A DNA stretch of 64,000 nucleotides from Glandiceps talaboti (GCF_964340395.1 NC_135555.1:24651225-24715224); one strand, 5' to 3'. Positions 1 to 12,694 are shown, counted from the stretch's first letter. Program-made: numbers and translations. The notes: a model not told the origin generated them from the letters alone.

Positions 1-3000
1 TAACTGTTCCCCAATCAAAGTAAAGTGTAACTGTTCCCCAATCAAAGTAAAGTGCAACTGTTCCCCAATCAAAGTAAAGTGCAACTGTTCCCCAATCAAA
101 GTAAAGTGTAACTGTTCCCCAATCAAAGTAAAGTGCAACTGTTCCCCAATCAAAGTAAAGTGTAACTGTTCCCCAATCAAAGTAAAGTGTAACTGTTCCC
201 CAATCAAAGTAAAGTGCAACTGTTCCCCAATCAAAGTGTAACTGTTCCCCAATCAAAGTAAAGTGTAACTGTTCCCCAATCAAAGTAAAGTGCAACTGTT
301 CCCCAATCAAAGTAAAGTGCAACTGTTCCCCAATCAAAGTAAAGTGCAACTGTTCCCCAATCAAAGTAAAGTGCAACTGTTCCCCAATCAAAGTAAAGTG
401 TAACTGTTCCCCAATCAAAGTAAAGTGTAACTGTTCCCCAATCAAAGTAAAGTGTAACTGTTCCAAAATCAAAGTAAAGTGCAACTGTTCCCCAATCAAA
501 GTAAAGTGTAACTGTTCCCCAATCAAAGTAAAGTGTAACTGTTCCCCAATCAAAGTAAAGTGCAACTGTTCCCCAATCAAAGTGTAACTGTTCCCCAATC
601 AAAGTAAAGTGTAACTGTTCCCCAATCAAAGTAAAGTGCAACTGTTCCCCAATCAAAGTAAAGTGCAACTGTTCCCAAATCAAAGTAAAGTGCAACTGTT
701 CCCCAATCAAAGTAAAGTGCAACTGTTCCCCAATCAAAGTAAAGTGTAACTGTTCCCCAATCAAAGTAAAGTGTAACTGTTCCCCAATCAAAGTAAAGTG
801 TAACTGTTCCCCAATCAAAGTAAAGTGTAACTGTTCCCCAATCAAAGTAAAGTGTAACTGTTCCCCAATCAAAGTAAAGTGCAACTGTTCCCCAATCAAA
901 GTAAAGTGTAACTGTTCCCCAATCAAAGTAAAGTGCAACTGTTCCCCAATCAAAGTAAAGTGCAACTGTTCCCCAATCAAAGTAAAGTGCAACTGTTCCC
1001 CAATCAAAGTAAAGTGCAACTGTTCCCCAATCAAAGTAAAGTGTAACTGTTCCCCAACCAAAGTAAAGTGCAACTGTTCCCCAATCAAAGTAAAGTGCAA
1101 CTGTTCCCCAATCAAAGTAAAGTGTAACTGTTCCCCAATCAAAGTAAAGTGTAACTGTTCCCCAATCAAAGTAAAGTGTAACTGTTCCCCAACCAAAGTG
1201 TAACTGTTCCCCAATCAAAGTAAAGTGCAACAGTTCCCCAATCAAAGTAAAGTGCAACTGTTCCCCAATCAAAGTAAAGTGCAACTGTTCCCCAATCAAA
1301 GTGTAACTGTTCCCCAATCAAAGTAAAGTGCAACTGTTCCCCAATCAAAGTAAAGTGTAACTGTTCCCCAATCAAAGTAAAGTGTAACTGTTCCCCAATC
1401 AAAGTAAAGTGCAACTGTTCCCCAATCAAAGTAAAGTGCAACTGTTCCCCAATCAAAGTAAAGTGCAACTGTTCCCCAACCAAATTAAAGTGCAACTGTT
1501 CCCCAATCAAAGTAAAGCGTAACTGTTCCATAATCAAAGTAAAGCGTAACTGTTCCCCAATCAAAGTAAAGTGTAACTTTTCCCCAATTAAAGTAAAGTG
1601 TAACTGTTACCCAATGAAAGTAAAGTGTAACTGTTCCCCAATGAAAGTAAAGTATAACTGTTACCCAATGAAAGTAAAGTATAACTATTTCCCAATCAAA
1701 TTAAATTGTAACTGTTCCCCAATCAAAGTAAAGTGTAACTGTTCCCAAATTAAAGTAAAGTATAACTGTTCCCCAATCAAAGTAAAGTGTAACTGTTCCC
1801 CAACCAAAGTAAAGTGCAACTGTTCCCCAATCAAAGTAAAGTGTAACTGTTCCCCAATCAAAGTAAAGTGTAACTGTTCCCCAATCAAAGTAAAGTGTAA
1901 CTGTTCCACAATCAAAGTAAAGTGTAACTGTTCCACAATCAAAGTAAAGTGCAACTGTTCCCCAATCAAAGTAAAGTGTAACTGTTCCCCAATCAAAGTA
2001 AAGTGTAACTGTTCCCCAATCAAAGTAAAGTGCAACTGTTCCCCAATCAAAGTGTAACTGTTCCCCAATCAAAGTAAAGTGTAACTGTTCCCCAATCAAA
2101 GTAAAGTGCAACTGTTCCCCAATCAAAGTAAAGTGCAACTGTTCCCCAATCAAAGTAAAGTGTAACTGTTCCCCAATCAAAGTAAAGTGTAACTGTTCCC
2201 CAATCAAAGTAAAGTGTAACTGTTCCCCAATCAAAGTAAAGTGCAACTGTTCCCCAATCAAAGTAAAGTGTAACTGTTCCCCAATCAAAGTAAAGTGCAA
2301 CTGTTCCCCAATCAAAGTAAAGTGCAACTGTTCCCCAATCAAAGTAAAGTGTAACTGTTCCCCAATCAAAGTAAAGTGTAACTGTTCCCCAATCAAAGTA
2401 AAGTGTAACTGTTCCCCAACCAAAGTAAAGTGCAACTGTTCCCCAATCAAAGTGTAACTGTTCCCCAATCAAAGTAAAGTGCAACAGTTCCCAAATTAAA
2501 GTAAAGTATAACTGTTCCTCAATCAAAGTAAAGTGTAACTGTTCCCCAACCAAAGTAAAGTGCAACTGTTCCCCAATCAAAGTAAAGTGTAACTGTTCCC
2601 CAATCAAAGTAAAGTGTAACTGTTCCCCAACCAAAGTAAAGTGCAACTGTTCCCCAATCAAAGTGTAACTGTTCCCCAATCAAAGTAAAGTGCAACAGTT
2701 CCCCAATCAAAGTAAAGAGCAACTGTTCCCCAATCAAAGTAAAGTGCAACTGTTCCCCAATCAAAGTGTAACTGTTCCCCAATCAAAGTAAAGTGCAACT
2801 GTTCCCCAATCAAAGTAAAGTGTAACTGTTCCCCAATCAAAGTAAAGTGTAACTGTTCCCCAATCAAAGTAAAGTGTAACTGTTCCCCAATCAAAGTAAA
2901 GTGCAACTGTTCCCCAATCAAAGTAAAGTGCAACTGTTCCCCAACCAAATTAAAGTGCAACTGTTCCCCAATCAAAGTAAAGCGTAACTGTTCCATAATC

Positions 3001-3670
3001 AAAGTAAAGCGTAACTGTTCCCCAATCAAAGTAAAGTGTAACTGTTACCCAATGAAAGTAAAGTGTAACTGTTCCCCAATGAAAGTAAAGTATAAATGTT
3101 TCTCAATCAAATTAACGTACAACTATTCACCAATCAAACTAAAGTGCAACTGTTCCACAATCAAAGTAGAGTAACTCTTCACCAAGCAAAGTAAAGTATA
3201 ACTGTTCCCCAATCAAAGTAAAGTGTAACTGTTACCCAATGAAAGTAAAGTATAACTGTTCCCCAATCAAAGTGAAGTATAAATGTTTCTCAATCAAAGT
3301 AAAGTGTAACTGTTCCCCAATAAAAGTAAAGTGTAACTGTTTCTCAAAGTAAAGTGTAACTGTTTCTCAAAGTAAAGTGTAACTGTTCCCCAATCAAAGT
3401 GAAGTATAAATGTTTCTCAATCAAAGTGAAGTGTAACTGTTCCCCAATCAAAGTAAAGTATAAATGTTTCTCAATCAAAGAAGAGTGTAACTGTTCCCCA
3501 ATCAAAGTAAAGTGCAACTGTTCCACAAAGTCAAGTGTAACTGTTCTTCAACCAAAGTAAAGTGTAGCTGTTTCCCAATCAAAGTAAAGTGCAACTGTTC
3601 CCCAATCAAAGTAAAGTGTAACTGTTCCCCAATCAAAGTAAAGTGCAACTATTCACCAATCAAAATAACA
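1..3670. repeat. 27-bp minisatellite array
   Basis: About 135 head-to-tail copies of a 27-bp unit containing CTGTTCCCCAATCAAAGT followed by AAAGTG(T/C)AA. The array runs off the left edge. A minority of units are 22 bp because one AAAGT of the internal AAAGTAAAGT direct repeat is lost, which shifts frame. The main unit is nine codons long, so both strands show long repetitive ORFs (HFTLIGEQL and KVKCNCSPI type). These are not treated as genes: they have no other domain and change frame at each 22-bp unit. Copies diverge toward the right end (from about 3050), as expected for an array edge. Confidence 0.97.
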
Positions 3671-3674
3671 AACA

Positions 3675-5079
3675 ACAAGCCATTGAGAATGACATAGTCC
3701 CCGCTATGATTGGGTTTTATGGAATTAGCACTACTCTGATCACGCAACAACACTTGTGAACCTAAATCAAACAGACTTAGATATGTTGTGTCTGCTTGTC
3801 GGACATGGAACATGCCTACAACAATAAAGGATTGGTCGGGTATGGGGGATCATATCAATATGAAAATGGATATGCAAATGTATGTCATAGAACACTGTCC
3901 TAATACCAACTCTGAATGAGATCTGTTCAAGCATGTCTGAGTTATGGCTTTGGACATGGAAAATTTGCAAACAAAATGGCTGCCAGGCAGCCATATTGGA
4001 TCGTATGACGAAAATGGATATGCACATGTATGTCATAGAACACTGTCCTAATACCAACTTCGAATGAGATCTGTTCAAGCATGTCTGAGTTATGGCTTTG
4101 GACATGGAAAATTTGCAAACAAAATGGCTGCCAGGCAGCCATATTGGATCGTATCACAATGAAAATGGATATGCACATGTATGTCATAGAACACTGTCCT
4201 AATACCAACTTTGAATGAGATCTGTTCAAGCATGTCTGAGTTATGGCTTTGGACATGGAAAATTTGCAAACAAAATGGCTGCCAGGCAGCCATATTGGAT
4301 CGTATCACAATGAAAATGGATATGCATATGTATGTCATAGAACACTGTCCTAATACCAACTTTGAATGAGATCTGTTCAAGCATGTCTAAGTTATGGCTT
4401 TGAACATGGAAAATTCACAAACAAAATGGCTGCCAGGCAGCCATATTGGATCGTATCATGACGAAAATGGATATGCACATGTATGTCATAGAACACTGTC
4501 CTAATACTAACTTCGAATGAGATCTGTTCAAGCATGTCTGAGTTTTGGCTTTGGACATGGACAATTTGCAAACAAAATGGCTGCCAGGCAGCCATATTGG
4601 ATCGTATCACAATGAAAATGGATATGCACATGTATGTCATAGAACACTGTCCTAATACCAACTTTGAATGAGATCTGTTCAAGCATGTCTGAGTTATGGC
4701 TTTGGACATGGAAAATTCACAAACAAAATGGCTGCCAGGCGGCCATATTGGATCGTATCATGACAACAATGAATATGCACATATATGACATAGAACACTG
4801 TCCTAATACCAACTTTGAATGAGATCTGTGTGAGCATGTCTGAGTTATGGCTTTAGACAGGGAAAATTCACAAACAAAATGCCTGCTAGGCAGCCATATT
4901 GGATCGTATCATAAAACAAATTGACGTGCATATGTATGCCATAGCATGTTGCCACTGTACCAAGTTTGAAAAAAATCGGTACAGGCATCTCCAACAAACG
5001 GCTACGGACGGACGGACGGACGGACGGACGGAACCCAATCCATAAGTCCCCGTTCCGGACTTCGTCCACGGGGACTAAC
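3675..5079 (+). mobile_element. Nonautonomous element, family A copy 1 (HINE/pearl-like)
   Basis: The left end has a short hairpin (TCATT-GAG-AATGA type, first base changed here) followed by TAGTCCCCG. The interior is about seven tandem copies of a 148-151-bp core, recognisable by ATAGAACACTGTCCTAATAC and ATGGCTGCCAGGCAGCCAT. The right part is a (GGAC)n microsatellite, about 20 bp of linker, then a strong hairpin (AGTCCCCGT paired with ACGGGGACT, inner GGAC-TTC-GTCC) ending in CTAA. No transposase is present. The internal ~150-bp tandem core, microsatellite and terminal hairpin with a CTRR-type end resemble nonautonomous Helitron/Helentron-like elements (HINEs, molluscan pearl). That class assignment is inference. 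It is inserted in the 27-bp minisatellite. Confidence 0.75.
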
Positions 5080-6364
5080 TATCCCAAATCAAAGTAAAGT
5101 ATAAATGTTTCTCAATCAAAGTAAAGTAAAGTGTAAATAACTCGCGGGTGTCCGGGTCCATCAAGAAACCCGCGACTTAGCGAGGTGCTCATTATATATT
5201 CATAACCACACATTAACACACGTTACACGTCAGCTTTTCTTCATTCTTCAGTAATGTGCTGGTGAAACTAGTACTGTACATGTTGTTATGAGTGCAAGTT
5301 CATGGGTGATATTCATAAAAAAACAATAAGATACGCACAAAATCAAAGTTTCAATATTCAGTAAATCTTTTCACGAACATGACGGGTATGTATTCGAAAT
5401 TTATTGTGATGGACGCATGGACGTAATATTGTAACAGTCCTGGGTTAACAGTAAATCTTTGAGGAAGATTATCGTACAATTGTGTGACTCTCAAAGCATC
5501 AATCGCGGCTAGACTTTCTTTTTTGTCTTTTGCACGGTCGACAAACTAACAGTACAACTTACAAGCTCACGCCTGGCGGCCATGGTAGGGCCAAGAAACG
5601 CTGTTGAATTTCCGGGTTGCGGAAGTGCAGTTTTGACTTTTATATCATTGAATAACGGGATTTGTTTTATATATTCTAAAACAACAACTAATTTTTTATG
5701 TTTGTCAGTACAGTAACATTCCTAAATGATGGGGTTGAGTTGAGAAATCGAAGGTTCGGCAACACGTGGCGTGATGCATGATGTCGGTAGATAAACATAG
5801 AGACGCAAGTGATGAACGTATTCAGTTATTCGTAGTCCGAAATTTCGTTATATAAATGACGTTTTTCCTCAAAATTTTGAAGAAACAAACCGTTTTTAGG
5901 TGACTTCTAAATCAATCAAATCAAACGATATATTAATGCGAGACAAGCTTTAGTTATTAATTTGTTTTTGTGGACAATGTTCGAATTCGACTGACGAATC
6001 CTGCGACTCGAATCTAACACGATCAATGCACCGTTCACCAATATTTCTCAGCTTGCAAAGTTGACTTGAAAGAAGAGTAAGTTCGCAGTTTTGGGATGGA
6101 CATTCTTTCATCATGCCAAGTTTGCACTGCAGTCTTTCATTCTTTGGGTTAATAGTATTAACTAATAGCTATAGGACACATTAGCAGACAATATAATTGA
6201 GCTCTACACAACACTTTCCCATTATTTTCAGTTAATCATTAATGGCCGAAGATGTGTCCTATACTGAAGTAATACTTTGAATTTGACGAGTTTTTTTTTT
6301 ATGTTTTTCACCAGAGATCGAGTCAACCTTGTCATCTAAAGCCCTGTTACATAACCTCTTACTC
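5080..6364. other. Non-coding, mostly unique sequence
   Basis: The first ~50 bases are two or three leftover 27-bp units, showing that the family A element interrupted the array. At 5141-5173 a short inverted repeat (CGCGGGT / ACCCGCG) sits next to the remnant units. The rest is AT-rich with no ORF over 60 codons and no recognisable gene. Confidence 0.5.
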
Positions 6365-6790
6365 TTGAATTGAATTTGAAGTGTGATTACCAAAATTAAA
6401 TTATGCAAATTACCAAAATATAAATTATGCAAATTACTCATTTAAACTACAAGCTACAAGCATTGTGACAAATATGCACTTTATGTTCAATGTACCGAAT
6501 CAAATTGAATTTGAAGTGTAATTACCAAAACTAAATTACGCAAATTACTCAAACTACAAGCTACATCAACAAGCATTGTGACAAATGTGCATTTTATGTT
6601 TTATGTACCAAATTGAATTGAACTGAATTGAATTTGAAATGTAATTACCAAAACTAAATTATGCAAATTACCAAAACATGAAATTATGCAAATCTTTCAT
6701 TAAAACTATAAGCTACATCAACAAGCTTTACAGCAGATATGCACTATGTTATGACTCTTATGAGTAATGTATATACTAAATTGTATTGAA
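6365..6790. repeat. Degenerate ~120-bp tandem repeat
   Basis: Three to four diverged copies of a unit marked by TTGAATTTGAAGTGTAATTA, then AAATTATGCAAATTAC, ACTACAAGCTACATCAACAA and GACAAATATGCA. The AATTATGCAAATTA vocabulary resembles the core of the family B element at 58.8-59.8 kb, so this may be an old relic of a related element. The relationship is an impression, not an alignment. Confidence 0.55.
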
Positions 6791-6959
6791 TTTGAAGTTT
6801 GTATTTCATGATATATCTATCCCTAATCATTAAAAACATTAATTATGCAAATGACTAAATAATCTTCATTGGATGTTTACTAAAATCTAATCAGTTTTTT
6901 TGTTTAGTATACGTAAGGCACATAGTACATTTCACTAGAATCGATATGGTAGTTTTTTA

Positions 6960-7290
6960 AGATATCACATTGAAATAACAATACATATAGTGAATAATAA
7001 CCAAATTTGCCAATGGCAGCTTGATCGCTAACATTACAACCAACACTAAGAAATTTACAAAGCTAATGGTGGAATTTTTCCATCTGTGAAGAATACTTGA
7101 AAACCTCCAGATCTTGCTGCCATACAAAAAAACTGGAGCAATTATGGGAGTCACATTTGGGAGTCATCCAAGCTAATGAATCAGCACTGGGAGTTGAAAG
7201 TTTTTTTGCCTTGTACAAATTAGCTTTCATTATGATTCCAACTTATGCAGAGGACAGTATTAAACCAAGGTATTTTCACTATCCCCCAAG
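6960..7290 (-). pseudogene. Non-LTR retrotransposon remnant (RT thumb region)
   Basis: The minus strand reads, in pieces, KYLGL-like (YLGLILSSAYSWNHNES) and, after a frame change, IIAPVFLYGSKIW followed by a FVNFLVL segment. This is the order expected for the end of the reverse transcriptase of CR1/L2/jockey-type elements (YLG motif, then P-hLYGsEiW, then FCkFLLGV). Conserved positions are eroded, there are stops between the pieces, and no catalytic domain is present. It is a dead fragment, related to the better preserved copy at 48.6-49.7 kb. Confidence 0.6.
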
Positions 7291-7660
7291 CAAAGTAAAG
7301 TGTAACTGATCCCCTATCAAAATTTAGTAAATATGTTCCTCAATCAAAGTAAAATAAAACTGTTCCCCGGTCAAAGTAAGGAACAACTGTTGCATAACTA
7401 AAGTAAAGTAACTATTCCAAAAGCAAAGTAAACTGAACCTGTTCCTCAATCAAATTTTAAAGTAAAGTGCAACTGTTCCCCAATCAAAGTAAAGTGCAAC
7501 TGTTCCTCATGCAAAAGCAAAGTATAACTGTTACCAAATCAAAGTAAAGTGTAACTGTTCCCCAGTCAAAGTAAAGTAAAACTATTTCCCAAGTAGAGTA
7601 AAGTGTAAGTGTTCTCCAATCATTGTCAAGTAGAAATGCTTCCCAAGCAACTAAAGTGTA
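7280..7660. repeat. Diverged remnants of the 27-bp minisatellite
   Basis: About 14 degenerate units (CAAAGTAAAGT...AACTGTTCCCC with many substitutions and indels). They are much more divergent than in 1-3670, consistent with an older part of the array left without homogenisation. ORFs crossing it are fortuitous. Confidence 0.8.
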
Positions 7661-8300
7661 ACTTTGGCAAGTTCGGTAGCCAAAACGTTTTGTCATTGTT
7701 TGACCAGGGTGACCTGACCCTCTTCTGGACAGCATTATGCATGTTGCACAGGAAAAACAAAAGATGGCGGCACATGAAAAACAAAAGTTCTTTGCATTTG
7801 GTGTACATTCAGCACTCATCACTGAAAAGACGATGCACGTATAGTTAAATCACACCATTGCAGTACTGTCAGGATACTAGAATGCCTAAAATATAGGCGT
7901 GTTGTTTATGCATATACTATTCTTTTGCTAACAAAGTGATCTTTGATCTGTGACCTGACCCAAAGTTTATCTTGCATTGCTCAATGTACATCAAATCAAT
8001 TGTACCATTATGCCAATGAGAACTTGTATTTCTAAACACAATGACCAAATGTAAATGACAATTCCATGATTATTTTTGCAGAGGTGAATCAAAACTAATG
8101 AGCACTTAGTAATCCTACACAAAACCACAAGTTCGCCAATGAAGTGAGAATTTGTGGCCGCCATCTTGGCTTTTGGCGAATCACCTCACTCTTCCACCTT
8201 CCTTTGTCCTGGGTCGCCTGTGAAACCTTTGACAATTCATCGTTCATGAACAAACAATTTGAAAAGTCCATGAGCGTTTTGTCTACCGAACATGCCCCTA
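7661..8300. other. Non-coding spacer
   Basis: AT-rich unique sequence between blocks of decayed 27-bp repeats. Short ORFs on both strands lack recognisable domains and splice context. Nothing further supported. Confidence 0.4.
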
Positions 8301-8650
8301 TTCTCCAATCAACATTAAGTGTAACTGTTCCTCAAAGTACAGTGTGTAACTATTCCCCCATCAAAGTAAAGTGTAACTCTTCCCTAATTAAAATCGAGGA
8401 TTACTGTTCCTTAATCAAAGCAATGTTTAACGCTTCCCCAAGGAAAGTAAAGTGTAACTGTTCCCCAAGCAAAGTAAAGGGTAAATATACTCCAATCAAA
8501 GTAAATTGTAACTGATTCCAATCAAAATGAAGTACAAGTTTCTCAAAGTAAAGTATTACTGTTCCCAATCAATGTGAAGTATTCCCAAACAAAGTAAAGT
8601 TAAAAAGTGTAACTGTTCCCAATCAAAGCAAAGTGTATCTGTTCCCCTAA
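8300..8650. repeat. Diverged remnants of the 27-bp minisatellite
   Basis: Further degenerate units of the array that opens the window, directly upstream of the second family A insertion. Confidence 0.75.
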
Positions 8651-8724
8651 AAGACTACAGTATCGCATCTGCCATAACAGTTGTTCCTCTATAAAAGAAA
8701 GTGTAGTTGTCCCATTATAAAAGT

Positions 8725-9875
8725 GAACAAGTCATTGAGAATGACATACTCCCCGCTATGATTGGCTTTTAAGGAACTGGCAGTTTATGTTGTCATTTTC
8801 TTGATATCACTACTCTGATCACGCAACAACACTTGTGAACCTAAATCAAACAGACTTAGATATGTTGTGTCTGCTCGTTGGACATGGAACATGCCTACTC
8901 ATGTTGTGTCTCCTCGTTGGACATGGGACATGCCTACTACTATACTATCCTCTTCAAGATGACATGATGGAATAAACCATTCAACAATAAAGGATGGGTC
9001 GGGTACAGGGGGGGGGGGGGAACCTGTACAAGCATGTCTGAGTTATGGCTTTGGACATGAAAACTGTGCCAACAAAATGGCTGCCAGGCAGCCATATCGG
9101 ATTGTATCATGACGAAAATGGATATGCACATGTATGTCATAGAACACTGTCCTAATACCAACTTTAAATGAGATCTGTTCAAGTGAGTCTGAGTTATGGC
9201 TTTGGACATGGAAAATTCGCAAATAAAATGGCTGCTAGGTGGCCATATTGGATCGTATCACGACAACAATAAATATGCACATGTTTGTCATAGAACACTG
9301 TCCTAATACCAACTTTGAATGAGATCTGGTTCAATCTGTTTGACTTTGAGTTATGGCTTTGGACATGGAGAATTGGCAAACAAAATAGCCACCAGGCAGC
9401 CATATTGGATCGTATCACAACAAAAATGGATATGCACATGTATGCCATAGACCACTGTCCTAATACCAACTTTGAATGAGATCTGTTCAAGCATGTCTGA
9501 GTTATGGCTTTAGACAGGGAAAATTTGCAAACAAAATGGCTGCTAGGTGGCCATATTGGATCGTATCACGACAACAATGAATATGCACATGTATGTCATA
9601 GAACACTGTCCTAATACCAACTTTGAATGAGATCTGTTCACGCATGTCTGAGTTATGGCTTTAGACAGGGAAAATTTGCAAACAAAATGGCTGCTAGGCG
9701 GCCATATTGGATCGTATCATGAAACAAATTGACGTGCATATGTATGCCATTGTATGTTGCCCCTGTACCAAGTTTGAAAAAAATCGGTCCAGGCATCTCC
9801 AAGAAACGGCTCAGGATGGACGGACGGAACCCAATCCATAAGTCCCCGTCCCGGACTTCGTCTGGCGGGGACTAA
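8725..9875 (+). mobile_element. Nonautonomous element, family A copy 2
   Basis: Same layout as copy 1: left hairpin TCATTGAGAATGA with ATACTCCCCGC, a poly-G run (about 9008-9020), four to five ~150-bp core units, a reduced GGAC microsatellite, and the terminal hairpin (GTCCCCGTCCCGGAC ... GGCGGGGACTAA). Core units are more diverged than in copy 1 and the microsatellite is shorter. It is again embedded among decayed 27-bp minisatellite units. No coding capacity. Confidence 0.75.
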
Positions 9876-10570
9876 TTATAACTGTCCCCATGGCATAACA
9901 GTAGTAAATTTGTTCCCGCATAGAATTAAAGTATAGCTGTTTCCCCAATATCAATATCTGTTCTACAATCAAGGTAAAGTATAACTGACCCTCCCCCTAT
10001 AAATATAGAGTCATAAATAGTAATCATAATAGTAAATCATAGCTCTTCTCTTATTAAATTAAAGTACAGCTGTTCCCTCATAAAGTAGTGACAACTGTCT
10101 AAAAGTAAAGTACTCCCCAAAGTGAAGTATATCTGATCCTCCCATAATATTAGTATAGTTGTTCCTCAATGGACTATCAAAGTAAAGGGTTGTAAATGTT
10201 TCATTTATTTTAATTACCATCTATGACTGGCCTTTGACCTTTCCCTGTGTTGTAGCAAAACATTGTCATGGGGCCAGCGCATGCGTTAATCATCCTGCCA
10301 TTCTGTACTTTCCTCCGCTGGGTAATGTCGTGCATTTTTTGGTAGTGGTAATTTATATTGCTAATTCTGACACCAGGATCAACTAATGTCTTTAAGATTT
10401 TGTTCAACGTGCAAAAAAACGTTGAAAGGTCATGACGGGCTGAGTGGCAGATTTTCTCCTCATAAAATGAAAGTATAGCTGTACAGTTAATATCACCCCC
10501 CCCCCCCCCTAATGAAAGTAGTACAGGTGTTCCTTCAGAAAAGTAAAGTATAACTGCACCCCCCCCCCTC
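9876..10570. repeat. Strongly decayed 27-bp repeat tail with poly-C tracts
   Basis: Scattered CTGTTCCC and AAAGTAAAGTATA fragments continue to about 10.2 kb and again at 10,460-10,560, mixed with homopolymer C runs (about 10,496-10,509 and 10,559-10,568). The 139-codon minus-strand ORF here contains homopolymer artefacts and no domain. Confidence 0.55.
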
Positions 10571-11157
10571 ATAAAAAAAGAAAGAAAGAAAAGGAATGAT
10601 GTAAAGCTACATTTGTATCTTCCCCTCACAGAAAGTTGGTATATTTATTCTGATACCTAAAGGGATTCTAATCAAAGCCTTGAGTACAATTAAAAATATC
10701 ATGATGATACAAAATGTATATTAAGAATAATTATATCCAAAAAAATCATCATTATATTAAAAATGGTAGACCAAGTTGCTTTTCTTTCTTTGTGTAAGCT
10801 TAACAACCACCTAAAGTTGGTTTGTGTTAGTCTTTACAGATATGGTTAGGAATATAGTTAAATTTATTAGTATGGTTAATGGTTAATTGTTAGGGTAAGG
10901 GGTTAGTGTTAGGTGCCTAGACTAGAAGTGACCAAAGCATACACAAAGGGACTGGGCAACAGTCTACCAAATGAACACAATGAAGATTTGTATTGGCTAG
11001 GTATTCTTCAATTGTAATGAAATGATAACAATTATATTCATATTCTCAATAGTTATGACTAGCAATTCGTATTTTACATGCAAATGTTCAGGAAATATTC
11101 TCCATTATCAAATGAGTGAGAAGGCATTTGTTTTAGAAGTAGTTTTAGAATATAACA
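10571..11157. other. AT-rich spacer
   Basis: No gene recognised. A run of imperfect GTTAGGGT/GGTTAATG-type words occurs near 10,850-10,915 but is too irregular to call a telomere-like array. Confidence 0.35.
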
Positions 11158-11510
11158 ATAACAATGTTGGTTTTTATATAGCACTTTCCCACTCTGTGCT
11201 CCAAGTACTTAAATACAATTATTATCCCTGATACAGATCTATAACAACACAATAGCCCTTTACTTCAACTCCCTGGGGAGCCTATGATCCATTGCAGCTG
11301 CTATAAGCACATAGGATTAAAGTATTCACATTGCAATTTCTATCCTACCAGGTCCCCAATTACACAGCTGGTTGACTGAGGAACAGTCATGGTTCAAATC
11401 TTGCCAAGGGACTTAGCCATTCGATGAAGCTAGAACCTGCAACCTGCAGATTCAAAGCTAGACACGCTTAACTAATCACCCATCATGACTCCACAAGATG
11501 GCACTTTAAC
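11158..11510 (+). repeat. Dispersed repeat with TATAGCACTTTCCC head (SINE-like?)
   Basis: The stretch beginning ACAATAACAATGTTGG..TTTATATAGCACTTTCCC and continuing through CTCCCTGGGGAGCCTATGAT and ATGGTTCAAATCTTGCC to GCTAGACACGCTTAACTAAT resembles a repeat type with a TATAGCGCTTTCC signature that I recall from several marine invertebrate genomes. I cannot verify copy number here. GGTTCAAATCTTGCC has a weak resemblance to a tRNA B box. Confidence 0.35.
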
Positions 11511-12690
11511 TAAGTAACATTGTATCACAATTGCTTACTGAATGAAATCAATTATGGCAGTTGATGTAATTGCGGAGTTTAAAGTTGCACATGCCATTAC
11601 TATGATTGCTGGGGATTACATACATTAAAAGCCAATTAACCTCACTTCTTTTGACCCCAACATCAATTGATTAACATGTTGCTAGGAGTGTGGTGGTTGT
11701 GGTGGCTATGTTACTCTTGTCCCTATTTCATAATACAACCACTAATGTGCACTCACTAAATTTGCACATCATCTTTCACTTAACAGGTTATCATTCTTAC
11801 TATACCAAATGGATTATTGCAGTCTAGTACCAGACAGATCAACTAAGTCAAGTCTGGGGTTAACTTTAAGTCTTTTTTACCTTAACATCTATGGCAAAGT
11901 AATAGTTTGTCTAACAATTTTCACAAGTAGACACCCTAGTTCACGTAGGTCCTCATCTTCAGGTCAAGTCCATGCAAAAAAGACAGTGGCCATGGCAGGG
12001 GATGAGGGTTTTGCTAAATACCAAAAAAAATACTTTAGAGAATGATTGCACTTGTTTAAGGATACAGTAACAGGGATTTTCACAAACTATTAAATTTCTC
12101 AGAATTTACAATCAATGATTCCTAAACACCTACAAATGTATGTTCCCTCCTACATTATATACCAGGTAGCCCACAAAATATTCAAGCCAGCATGGCTTTT
12201 AAAAAGAAATCTCAAATATTGAAACCCCAGTAGCTGTAGTCATTTTTCATTCTTTTTTTTGTCAAAAACATGTTATTTAAGAGGTGGGAGGGTGTGGCAG
12301 CTATACTTGAGGGAACTCACTGGGAACAGTTTATACAATTCTTTTAATTGCTTACTAATTATAGTGATGATACTGTATTTGATATTTAATAAACAATCCT
12401 GAGCTGGGTGTGGATTTGTGGATAAATTATAAATACATGCTTCACATGGAAGTTGACAATATGAGCAATAATTATGAAATAAAAGGTGTTCATTTTACAA
12501 CTTCTGGTTCTTACAAAGACTACCTCTATGTTCTAGGTCACTCATTTAACTTGTGTCATTGTTGATTCAAATGCTACATAGGTCTTCCAAATGACTTGGA
12601 GACATTAAACTTTAAAGACTTGATTCTTACCAAAACAAGCTGACCAATCCTGAAAGTAACTGGTAGATTTCTTTCTCGTCCTGTGCAAAT
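11511..12690. other. AT-rich non-coding region
   Basis: No exon with convincing coding character and splice sites was found. Short ORFs (for example 11,809-12,045 plus) show no domain or homology I recognise. Confidence 0.4.
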
Positions 12691-12694
12691 TAAC

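Noticed and set aside
231-3029. Several 120-330-codon ORFs with GEQLHFTLI or KVKCNCSPI repeats
   Set aside because: A 27-bp unit keeps frames open by arithmetic; frames break at every 22-bp unit and both strands look equally open.
3767-5069. Repeated ~100-codon minus-strand ORFs (MSKAITQTCLNRSHSKLVLG type)
   Set aside because: They are the ~150-bp core of the family A mobile element read through; the same ORF recurs in every copy with frame breaks and no known domain.
10850-10915. Interstitial telomere repeat
   Set aside because: GTTAGGGT-like words are irregular and not in tandem register.
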